Made by a program: the position numbers and the translations under genes. The notes below the pieces were generated by a model. That model was not told the DNA's origin. It saw only the letters and a program-made list of their open reading frames with translations, and ran no database searches. Shown piece after piece: positions 1 through 6,209 of a stretch of 7,923 bases of DNA (positions are counted from its first letter, which is position 1; the number at the start of each line of letters is the position of its first letter). The stretch is from Verrucomicrobiia bacterium (GTDB lineage Bacteria; Verrucomicrobiota; Verrucomicrobiia; Limisphaerales; Palsa-1400). The stretch lies in assembly GCA_025934545.1 (NCBI GenBank), contig JAICXV010000074.1, positions 1-7,923 on the forward strand, in the 5' to 3' direction.

Positions 1-1
1 A

Positions 2-574
2 CTTTATCGCATTACCGCTTTGGTCAGCCCGCGTGCTGCCGAAACAACAGGAGCGGCAGCAACCGTGGAATGGCGCAAAGTGCGGTGGGACCGCGCCCTG
101 GAAGATATTCGTCAACATCCTTTGATCGGCACGAGCTACGGCGGCCTTGAGAACGCGTTCGTCTTTGCGACGCTGACGGATTATGAACGCGCCAAGGTCG
201 ACATGGACGTGGTTACCGGAGGTGTCCACAACGGCTATCTGGCGAACGCGCGCGCATTAGGAATCCCGTCACTACTTTTTTTCCTCGGATTGTTTGCATA
301 CCACATTTGGAGTCAGGCTCGGCAAGCGTTGAAGATGAAAAACAAGGATCCCTTTATGAGCGATTTGAACGCTTACCTGCTGCTGAATCTGGTTTGCGTC
401 GGAATTCACGTCTATATCGGCATCGACCTCAACAGTCCAGATCTGTGGTTTTTCCTAGGACTTTCGACGCTGGTACTGCACCACAAGGTAGTTACTGCCA
501 AGCGTGAACAAGTGTCCGTACCGAGCACTGAGGATCCTGCGCCAGTTCACCGGGGCCCGTTTGCGCTTGCCTGA
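2..574 (+). CDS. O-antigen ligase/polymerase family protein (Wzy_C type), C-terminal part
   Basis: This is the C-terminal 190 residues of an integral membrane protein of the O-antigen ligase/polymerase (Wzy_C, RfaL-like) family. The reading frame is open to the left edge, so the true start is outside the window and the TTG at 20 is probably internal. What is visible: a charged WRKVRWDRALEDI stretch, then HPLIG (codons 116-130), then after a polar loop HNGYLANARALGIPSLLFFLG (from 227). The pattern 'hPl.G...HN.yL....lG' is the hallmark of the large periplasmic loop and following helix in this family. Three hydrophobic segments follow (about 262-325, 373-430 and 446-480), then a short polar tail. 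Family members join or polymerise lipid-linked glycans at the periplasmic face. It converges with the methyltransferase gene 22 bases away. Which polymer it handles, and whether it is a ligase or a polymerase, cannot be told from this fragment. Confidence 0.82.
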   Translation, partial: LYRITALVSPRAAETTGAAATVEWRKVRWDRALEDIRQHPLIGTSYGGLENAFVFATLTDYERAKVDMDVVTGGVHNGYLANARALGIPSLLFFLGLFAYHIWSQARQALKMKNKDPFMSDLNAYLLLNLVCVGIHVYIGIDLNSPDLWFFLGLSTLVLHHKVVTAKREQVSVPSTEDPAPVHRGPFALA

Positions 575-596
575 GCCAAACCGTAGAAAACCCGAA

Positions 597-1340
597 TCAG
601 TTGCGAACAAATATCGCATCTACTTGCAAAACACGGTCATCGCTCGGTTGACGAATCTGGTCCAGCACGCCACGAAAAGCGAAGCCGCGATCACTAAAAT
701 ATTGGTATATCTGGGGGAACAAATCCTGCCCCTCATAGAGCGGCTCAAATGACGTTTCGACGATGACCACCTTGGCGCGACCGATTGTTTGTTCTCCGCC
801 TTCCAGCACTTTGCTTTCGTAGCCTTGGACATCGATTTTGATAAACACCGGATCGATTACGTTCAGGCGCGCCGATATGTCATCGAGCCTTTCGAGTTGG
901 ACGGTGATCGTTTGGGTCTTCGCGGAATGAGGAAAAGCCTTCTTGTGAGTGTCCGCCATTTTTAGCAGCGAAGACGAATCGGTCGCCGTCGATTGTTCGA
1001 AACTGACTTCTCCGCGTTTTTCGCCGAGCGCAACGTTGATGGCTTCGCAGCCGGGAAGTTTGGAAAGGTTTTGCTGGAGTTGAGCGAAAGAGGCGGGAAT
1101 GGGTTCGAATGCGAAGATTTTGATATCGGGCCATGCAGCTTTGGCGGCAAGGCTGAATTCACCCACGGCGGCGCCAATATCCAACAACGTGGCGAATCTG
1201 GCATCATGCAGCCATTTCAGATCGATTTTTTCAAAAACATCGAGAAGCACGCCTTGATTGCGTATACGGAGAAGGGAGGGCTTTTCGATGACGCGAGCAA
1301 GAGCTCTCAGTTTTTGCGTAATGTATGGGATGGTGCTCAT
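597..1340 (-). CDS. FkbM family SAM-dependent methyltransferase
   Basis: A 247-residue class I methyltransferase of the FkbM family, which typically O-methylates sugars or other hydroxyl groups in polyketides, glycans and glycolipids. The SAM-binding fold is visible: motif I LLDIGAAVGEF (residues 52-62), the acidic ribose-binding end of strand 2 at FAFEP (76-80), and the family signature FIKIDVQGYESKVLEGG (166-182), with Asp170 and Glu175 in the usual places, followed by the strand VVIVE (191-195). Length is normal for a single-domain FkbM protein. No signal peptide or membrane segment is seen, so it is probably cytoplasmic. The ATG starts one base after the TAG stop of the upstream flippase gene, implying one transcript and translational coupling. 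Only a weak GAAG sits before the start. The neighbourhood suggests a surface-glycan or lipid-linked substrate, but that is inference. Confidence 0.88.
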   Translation of the reverse strand: MSTIPYITQKLRALARVIEKPSLLRIRNQGVLLDVFEKIDLKWLHDARFATLLDIGAAVGEFSLAAKAAWPDIKIFAFEPIPASFAQLQQNLSKLPGCEAINVALGEKRGEVSFEQSTATDSSSLLKMADTHKKAFPHSAKTQTITVQLERLDDISARLNVIDPVFIKIDVQGYESKVLEGGEQTIGRAKVVIVETSFEPLYEGQDLFPQIYQYFSDRGFAFRGVLDQIRQPSDDRVLQVDAIFVRN

Positions 1341-1341
1341 T

Positions 1342-2781
1342 CTACTTCGCGGCCATCAACGCCGTGGCGGCTAGTCGAACTGCCCACCAGCATAGGACAC
1401 CACAGGCAATGACCAACAAACAACACTCAAATGCAACCGTTGGCGGGAGAATTAATGCAAGGACGATGGTTGCAACCATCCATATTATCGGGAACAGCAT
1501 CCATCGTAATGATTCTGATATGGGGATTCGCAATCGAGTAAGGGCAAGTGCAGTCAATAATAAGGTGGTGACGAATCCGACATTGCCACAGACCCCGCCC
1601 AGCAAGCCCCAATGCGTCGCACCGATCCAAATCAACAGCAGGGACAGCGCTCCACCGACAACTTGAATCATCGTGTGTTGAGCCAGCGCGCCGATTGCCG
1701 GAAGGATAAAGTAGCCCGGTGCATTGAGTGAATACACCGAATAGATGATCGCCGCGCAACGTAGCGCAGTAACGATCGTCGCATCGGTGTTCCCGTGAAA
1801 GATTACTCTCGCGATTAGCGGAGCGAGAATGAAAATGCCGCCAGCGGTGCCGAACGCCAGCACGGCGTTGAATTGGACGGTATGTTGGATTTCGTGTTTG
1901 GCGTTGGCACTGATTTTTGTCTTGGACGACAAGTGACTGACGCGCGCGAGGAGTGGTTGGACGGGCAGGGACGAAACGGTGTTGATTTGGGTGGTAATAG
2001 TCGTAATGGCAGCGTAGATGCCGAGGGTCGCGGTATCAAGGAACGCGCCGACGACCAGGCGATCGCATTGGGTGAACAGGACGCCGCCGATGTTCGAAAT
2101 CGTACTGAGGGCGCCGAAGTGGAGCATTTCGCCGACTTTGCGGTTGCTCCAGTTAAGGCGCATATGTTCTTCATGCAGGAGACGGTAGGTCACTACGGCA
2201 TGTGCGAGCAACGTTGCTGCAGTCACTGTGGTTTGCACGATCATGAACTGGATCGTGGTGCCACCGTTGGCAGCGACGGCAACCATGCCGATGCCGAGCG
2301 TGAGCGATTGGATGGTCAACACTGCGTTCAAGATGCCGAAGCGCTGAAAGGCCTGTTGCACTCCAATGAGGACTTGTTGCGGTAATCGCGCCAGAATGAG
2401 GATGCTGCCGATGCGGAGTGCTTTTGTGACGAGCGGTTGGTCATCCGTCGGGATTTTAGGGAACCAGCTCGTGATTGTTTCAGCACCGAACCACAGGACA
2501 CCCCCAACGATGGCGGCGAGCAGGATGCTTGCAGCAAGTGAAATCGTCAGCGTTTGGGATAGCGCTTTGCGATTGCTTTCAGCGAGATCGCGTGACGCGA
2601 AGACGGTGACCGACGATGACAGGCCAGTTTCAGTGACCGCTGATACTCCCACGATGGCAAAGGCAAGACTACACACACCGTATTCCGTCGTACCGATGAT
2701 GCGGATAAGGAGCGGCACCAGCGCCAGCGCGACCGCCAATCGCACGATGCCGCCGACGCTGTTGTAAATTCCGTTTTTCAA
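1342..2781 (-). CDS. Polysaccharide biosynthesis flippase (Wzx/MurJ-like, MOP superfamily)
   Basis: A 479-residue, very hydrophobic protein with about 12-14 predicted membrane helices and almost no soluble domain, as expected for the lipid-linked oligosaccharide flippases of the MOP superfamily. Visible family features are the N-terminal helix ending in LIRIIGTTEYGVCSLAFAI (residues 25-43), matching the usual 'G..eyG..sl' after TM1, and CDRLVVGAFLDTATLGIYAA in the middle, matching the 'DrlviG...g..alGiYs' motif of TM7-8. The likely role is moving undecaprenyl- or polyprenyl-linked glycan across the inner membrane for the neighbouring ligase/polymerase. The frame is closed by a TAA at 2800-2802, so the start must lie below that. 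No ATG or GTG lies near the front, and TTG at 2781 is the best candidate. The methyltransferase gene follows after one base. Specificity is unknown, and a MATE-type exporter is a less likely alternative. Confidence 0.87.
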   Translation of the reverse strand: MKNGIYNSVGGIVRLAVALALVPLLIRIIGTTEYGVCSLAFAIVGVSAVTETGLSSSVTVFASRDLAESNRKALSQTLTISLAASILLAAIVGGVLWFGAETITSWFPKIPTDDQPLVTKALRIGSILILARLPQQVLIGVQQAFQRFGILNAVLTIQSLTLGIGMVAVAANGGTTIQFMIVQTTVTAATLLAHAVVTYRLLHEEHMRLNWSNRKVGEMLHFGALSTISNIGGVLFTQCDRLVVGAFLDTATLGIYAAITTITTQINTVSSLPVQPLLARVSHLSSKTKISANAKHEIQHTVQFNAVLAFGTAGGIFILAPLIARVIFHGNTDATIVTALRCAAIIYSVYSLNAPGYFILPAIGALAQHTMIQVVGGALSLLLIWIGATHWGLLGGVCGNVGFVTTLLLTALALTRLRIPISESLRWMLFPIIWMVATIVLALILPPTVAFECCLLVIACGVLCWWAVRLAATALMAAK

Positions 2782-2795
2782 CGCGAAAGATTCGT

Positions 2796-2801
2796 CTCCT
2801 T
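2796..2801 (-). promoter_or_regulatory. Shine-Dalgarno sequence of the flippase gene
   Basis: AAGGAG on the minus strand, the only strong Shine-Dalgarno match before a gene in this window. It ends 14 bases before the TTG proposed as start, longer than the usual 5-9 bases. No ATG, GTG or TTG lies at the optimal distance. It overlaps the in-frame TAA at 2800-2802, which limits how far upstream the gene could begin. Confidence 0.5.
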
Positions 2802-2895
2802 AAATGATGCGTGTGCAGAGCAGGGCATCAATTCGGTAATGAAACGAAGTCTTTGCTGTTGAAACAACCAAAAAAGCCCGGATTGCCCCGATTTA

Positions 2896-3147
2896 TCAGG
2901 CGGCCGCCGCCGCCGCTTCCCCATTATCGCCAATGGCTTCGACCGGGCAGCCTTCTTTGGCTTCTTTGCACTGGTTCTCTTCGTCGGGCGAAGACGGTTG
3001 TTTATAGACGTACGAATAGCCGCCGTCGTCGCTGCGCGTGAAGTTGTTTGGAGCGGTTTCGCGACACAGATCGCAATCGATGCATTGATTGTCGACGTAA
3101 TATTTGCCGGGAACGTTATCAGGGTATTTGTTCGCGATATCAGCCAT
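2896..3147 (-). CDS. Small single-cluster [4Fe-4S] ferredoxin
   Basis: An 83-residue ferredoxin predicted to carry one [4Fe-4S] cluster and pass single electrons in the cytoplasm. Ligands visible are Cys22, Cys25 and Cys28 in CIDCDLC, and Cys67 in GCPVEAI. The distance from the third to the fourth ligand (39 residues) equals that of the Pyrococcus furiosus ferredoxin (recalled from memory). Unlike that protein, the second ligand is Cys, not Asp, and the residues at its disulfide positions are Ala32 and Gln59, so no such disulfide is possible. An extra unpaired Cys60 remains. The acidic composition is typical of ferredoxins. The last six residues are all alanine, encoded by a GC-only run containing the palindrome GGCGGCCGCC (2899-2908). 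ATG at 3147 has no Shine-Dalgarno before it. It follows nuoN by 90 bases on the same strand and probably has its own promoter. The redox partner is unknown. Confidence 0.9.
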   Translation of the reverse strand: MADIANKYPDNVPGKYYVDNQCIDCDLCRETAPNNFTRSDDGGYSYVYKQPSSPDEENQCKEAKEGCPVEAIGDNGEAAAAAA

Positions 3148-3156
3148 AAAAATTCA

Positions 3157-3175
3157 CGCGCAATATAGGTGCGCG
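3157..3175. repeat. Inverted repeat over the ferredoxin -10 region
   Basis: Perfect 6-base arms CGCGCA and TGCGCG separated by 7 bases (CGCGCA-N7-TGCGCG). The repeat covers the proposed -10 box of the ferredoxin promoter, a typical place for a repressor operator. No known regulator motif is recognised. The arms are GC-rich and short, so chance occurrence is possible. Confidence 0.4.
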
Positions 3176-3191
3176 GTTCACTTGATGGCAA
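3162..3191 (-). promoter_or_regulatory. Predicted sigma70-like promoter of the ferredoxin gene
   Basis: Read on the minus strand: -35 TTGCCA (3191-3186, 5 of 6 consensus), an 18-base spacer, and -10 TATATT (3167-3162, 5 of 6). The expected transcription start is near 3155, leaving a leader of only about 8 A/T-rich bases before the ATG at 3147. This would let the ferredoxin be expressed independently of the nuo genes. It is a sequence match only; sigma factor usage in this organism is not known. Confidence 0.5.
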
Positions 3192-3237
3192 GCGGAAGTT
3201 TCAGGAAGATTCCTTCAGGTCAACGCGTTTTGCCACC

Positions 3238-4707
3238 TCAGCGGCTGGCGTGCGCGGAACTCGGAGCGGAAAGTTGAGCCGTCGCGCGGTCGGCGTTTTT
3301 GAGCGCGTCGTTCGGATAAATGCCGAGGTAAAGCATCGCCGCGATGCAAATCGCCAGGCACGCTTTCATCGGAATGGAAATGGATATTGGAGAAAGGTCA
3401 GCAGGATTTTTGGACCAGTAAATCGCGCGAATAACGCCGAAATAATAATACAGCGAGATGACCACGCCGACGATCGCGATGCCGGCGAGCCAATAGTAAG
3501 AGCTGTTAATAGCGCCTTGTTCGATGATTGATTTGAGCAACAGGAATTTTCCAAAGAAACCGGCCAGCGGCGGAATACCGGCCAGGGATACCATCGGCAA
3601 CGCGAGCCCGGCGGCAAGCAACGGCGATCGCTGGTTCAAACCGGCGAGTTCGGACACGTCTTCGGTTTCGCGTGTGACGACGATGATGACGATGAACGCC
3701 GCAGCGACAGTGAACAGGTAACCGAGCAGGTAATATAAAATTGCGCTGGAACCAGCCTGGCTGAGTGCGGCAATGCCGAGCAGCAAATAACCGGCATTGG
3801 CGATGCTCGAGTAACCGAGCAGTCGTTTTAGATTGCCCTGGCGGATCGCGCACAAATTTCCATAGAGAATGGTGATTGCAGCAATAGTCATGAGCAGCGC
3901 GTTCCAATGTGCGGCCAGGGGATGGACAACTTCAAAAATGACCCGGACCAACACTACGAAACCGGCGGCTTTCGAGCCAATGGCGAGGAATGCCGTGGTC
4001 GGGGTGGGCGCGCCCTGATAAACGTCTGGAGCCCAGATTTGCACGGGAAACGCCGCGATTTTGAAACCCAAACCGACCAACACGAGAAGAACGCCGAGGC
4101 CGGTTACGTTATTGAAAGCCGCGTCGGTGCTCATCAACGCCTGAAGATTGGTAAAGTTAGTGGTGTTTGCTGAACCGAAAATGAGCGCGATGCCGAAAAC
4201 CAGAAAGCCGGTTGAGACAGCGCCGATGATTAAATATTTGACGCCCGCTTCGAGCGAACCGAGGCGGTAACGTTGGAAACTGACGAGGATGTAGAAGCTG
4301 ACGGTGATAAGTTCGAGCGAAACGAACACCATAATGAAGTCGTGCGCGGAGGCGGCGAACATCATTCCTGTTAATGCGAAGAGCATCAGCGCGTAAAATT
4401 CGGCGATGCCGGAACGGATGCGTTCGGCAAATTCCACGGCCATAAGCAGCACGAAAATCGCCGTCACCAGAAAGAACCGTTTGAAAAATAGCGCAAGGCC
4501 GTCGTGCAGATACATGCCGCCGAACGCGACGTAATCGCCACCATCGATGCTCGGACAAAACGTGTAAGCAAGGATAACGAGCACGCCGAACGCGGCGAGG
4601 TAGCCGAGCTTTGGCTTGAGCGAAACCGGCGTCCACAAATCAATCAGAATAATCCCAAGCGCCAGGACTATGACGGAAAGTTCGAGGCTGATGGTGGAAA
4701 GGTTCAT
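3238..4707 (-). CDS. nuoN: NADH-quinone oxidoreductase subunit N
   Basis: A 489-residue antiporter-like subunit of complex I, normal in length, located in the membrane arm where it carries out one step of proton translocation. Residues matching those needed for proton transfer are present: Glu132 in TM5 (VSLELITVSFYILV), Lys157 (GVKYLIIGAVSTGF), Lys216 in TM7 (GFKIAAFPVQIWAPDVYQGAPTP), Lys246 (AIGSKAAGF), Lys294 (NLKRLLGYSS) and Lys387 in TM12 (AGFFGKFLLLKS). The start is the ATG at 4707, giving MNLSTISLEL. It overlaps the nuoM stop in an ATGA, a classic coupling arrangement, and the preceding bases carry no Shine-Dalgarno. The frame is open further upstream to 4983, but that part reads antisense-frame sequence inside nuoM and is not credible. 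A polar Ser/Ala-rich tail ends the protein. It is the last nuo gene here; the ferredoxin follows 90 bases downstream. Confidence 0.96.
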   Translation of the reverse strand: MNLSTISLELSVIVLALGIILIDLWTPVSLKPKLGYLAAFGVLVILAYTFCPSIDGGDYVAFGGMYLHDGLALFFKRFFLVTAIFVLLMAVEFAERIRSGIAEFYALMLFALTGMMFAASAHDFIMVFVSLELITVSFYILVSFQRYRLGSLEAGVKYLIIGAVSTGFLVFGIALIFGSANTTNFTNLQALMSTDAAFNNVTGLGVLLVLVGLGFKIAAFPVQIWAPDVYQGAPTPTTAFLAIGSKAAGFVVLVRVIFEVVHPLAAHWNALLMTIAAITILYGNLCAIRQGNLKRLLGYSSIANAGYLLLGIAALSQAGSSAILYYLLGYLFTVAAAFIVIIVVTRETEDVSELAGLNQRSPLLAAGLALPMVSLAGIPPLAGFFGKFLLLKSIIEQGAINSSYYWLAGIAIVGVVISLYYYFGVIRAIYWSKNPADLSPISISIPMKACLAICIAAMLYLGIYPNDALKNADRATAQLSAPSSAHASR

Positions 4708-6206
4708 TTTTGGATTTGTGCGACCATCGTTTGCGACGGAAACACCGCGGGCAACGATTGTTTGATGTTGTCGGTCAACAGGCGCGGGAAGCAGCCGAAA
4801 ATGATCAAGCCGGCAAGAAGCAGGGCGTAAGGCATTTTGCGCCAGAGGCTCTTCGCGTCGGAGACTTCCATCCAGTCGCGGTCGCCATGCCAGATGTTGC
4901 GAATGGCGCGCAGCATGTAAACGCCCGCGATGACCAGTGCGCCCCAAATGGCGAGGCCGGTGATCAGTTGGAATTGCGACCAACTGCCGAACAGGACGAG
5001 CGCTTCACCTGGGAAACTCGCGAAACCGGGCAAACCGCAACCGGCTAGCATCGCCATAATCATGACGGCGCCGATGTAAGGCATCGCTTTCAACAGCCCA
5101 CCCATGTCGGAAATTTTCGTGCTGTTGATTTGGTTCGCGACGTAGCCGCTCAGCGCGAACGTGAGCGCCGCGAGCAAACCGTGAGCGACCATAATTAGAA
5201 TAGTTCCCGTCACGCCAATGACGTTCAGGCTCGCGATGCCAAGGAAAGCGAAGCCCATGTGCGCAACGCTGGAGTTGCCGATGAGCATGTTCAAATCGCG
5301 TTGGCGCATTGCTACGAGGCCGCAATACAAAATATTTCCGAGACAAAGCCATGAGAGCAATGTCATCCAGTTTTGGGCTTCGGAGTGCATCATCGGGAGC
5401 GCGATCCGAATCAAACCATACAGGCCGAACTTCTTCAGGACGCCCGCATGAATCATCGCCGTGGCCGGTGGCGCGGAGGCGTAGCCAAGCGGCGCCCATG
5501 TGTGGAACGGCCAGAGCGAAACGAGGATTCCGAAACCAAAAAGCAGGAGCGGAAAAATTAGATGCTGCGCGTTGGTCGCGATTGAGTTCGCTTTGAAATA
5601 ACGCGTCATTTCGACGATATCGAACGTGCGCACATCCACCGGCATTTGCAGATAAAGTGCGATCAAACCGATGAGCAGTAGAAGCGCGCCGAGGCTGAGG
5701 TAAAGAGTGATTTGGAACGTTGCGTAGTTCTTATTTTCGCCGCGGCCCCAAACGCCAATCATGATAAATGTCGGCACGAGCGCCAGTTCGTGGAGGAAAT
5801 ATAGAAAGAACATGTCCAACGACGCGAATGCGCCGAGGATACCGCCGGACATTATCAGGAGCAGAATATAAAATTCTTTTTCGCGCGTTCTGATGTGGTG
5901 CGAAATACAGACGGCCGCGAACGAAACAATCGCACCCATCAAAATCAAACCGATGTTGATGCCGTCGACGCCGACGTGATAGCTGATGCCAAGGGATTCG
6001 ACCCATGGGATTTTTTGCACGTAACGAAAACCGTCGACGACCGGCGCGTGGTTGAAATTAACGAACACGCAAATTGCGCCGCACATCGCGATGAATGAAC
6101 CCAACAACGCCATTCCGCGAATCACCACTTTGTAACTGCGCGGAATCAATACGATCAACAGCGCTGTGACGAGCGGTAAACCAAAAATGTAAGTGAGGGG
6201 TGACAT
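4704..6206 (-). CDS. nuoM: NADH-quinone oxidoreductase subunit M (divergent TM7)
   Basis: A 500-residue antiporter-like subunit of complex I that sits between NuoL and NuoN in the membrane arm. The assignment rests on SYHVGVDGINIGLILMGA (75-92), Glu140 in FLYFLHELALVP (TM5), WPFHTWAPLGYASAPPATAM (232-251), Lys259 in AGVLKKFGLYGLIR (TM8), SSVAHMGFAFLGI, His342 in MVAHGLLAALTF, and Glu401 in FASFPGEALVLFGS (TM12), where NuoM characteristically has Glu instead of Lys. Odd features: the TM7 lysine (E. coli Lys234) aligns with Leu228, the Asp of the usual 'WLPDAH' is Leu240, and the Lys of the usual 'DIKRL.AYSS' is Asn306 within RDLNMLIGNSS. The frame is intact and the length normal, so this is not a decayed copy. 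ATG at 6206 lies 3 bases after the nuoL stop, and its TGA overlaps the nuoN ATG. Confidence 0.95.
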   Translation of the reverse strand: MSPLTYIFGLPLVTALLIVLIPRSYKVVIRGMALLGSFIAMCGAICVFVNFNHAPVVDGFRYVQKIPWVESLGISYHVGVDGINIGLILMGAIVSFAAVCISHHIRTREKEFYILLLIMSGGILGAFASLDMFFLYFLHELALVPTFIMIGVWGRGENKNYATFQITLYLSLGALLLLIGLIALYLQMPVDVRTFDIVEMTRYFKANSIATNAQHLIFPLLLFGFGILVSLWPFHTWAPLGYASAPPATAMIHAGVLKKFGLYGLIRIALPMMHSEAQNWMTLLSWLCLGNILYCGLVAMRQRDLNMLIGNSSVAHMGFAFLGIASLNVIGVTGTILIMVAHGLLAALTFALSGYVANQINSTKISDMGGLLKAMPYIGAVMIMAMLAGCGLPGFASFPGEALVLFGSWSQFQLITGLAIWGALVIAGVYMLRAIRNIWHGDRDWMEVSDAKSLWRKMPYALLLAGLIIFGCFPRLLTDNIKQSLPAVFPSQTMVAQIQK

Positions 6207-6209
6207 GGT

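Noticed and set aside
575..596. Bidirectional terminator between the convergent ligase and methyltransferase genes
   Set aside because: The 22-base gap contains no inverted repeat and no T run; termination must use another signal or lie inside the opposing gene.
993..1412. A 139-codon plus-strand open frame opposite the methyltransferase
   Set aside because: The Phe/Gly/Glu-rich translation has no recognisable domain and mirrors the coding strand of a well-supported FkbM gene.
2858..2895. Run of six T on the minus strand (2875-2870) after a GC-rich stretch, as a rho-independent terminator for the ferredoxin gene
   Set aside because: The preceding bases are G-rich on one strand only (CGGGGC...CGGGC) and cannot fold into a stem. 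The only nearby hairpin, GTTG-AAA-CAAC, has 4 base pairs and lies on the wrong side of the T run.
2803..2895. A sigma70 promoter for the flippase gene (TTGATG followed by an A/T-rich patch)
   Set aside because: The -35-like TTGATG has no acceptable -10 hexamer at 16-18 bases, so it cannot be called above chance.
2778..3191. A 137-codon minus-strand open frame spanning the ferredoxin region
   Set aside because: It is basic, Ser/Arg/Thr-rich and out of frame with a clear ferredoxin that has all cluster ligands; it is a shadow frame.
4708..4983. Upstream extension of nuoN to a start at 4983
   Set aside because: The extra 92 residues are Arg/Pro/His-rich and unlike any NuoN N-terminus, and they overlap nuoM in another frame. 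The ATG at 4707 gives a normal hydrophobic start and an ATGA junction.
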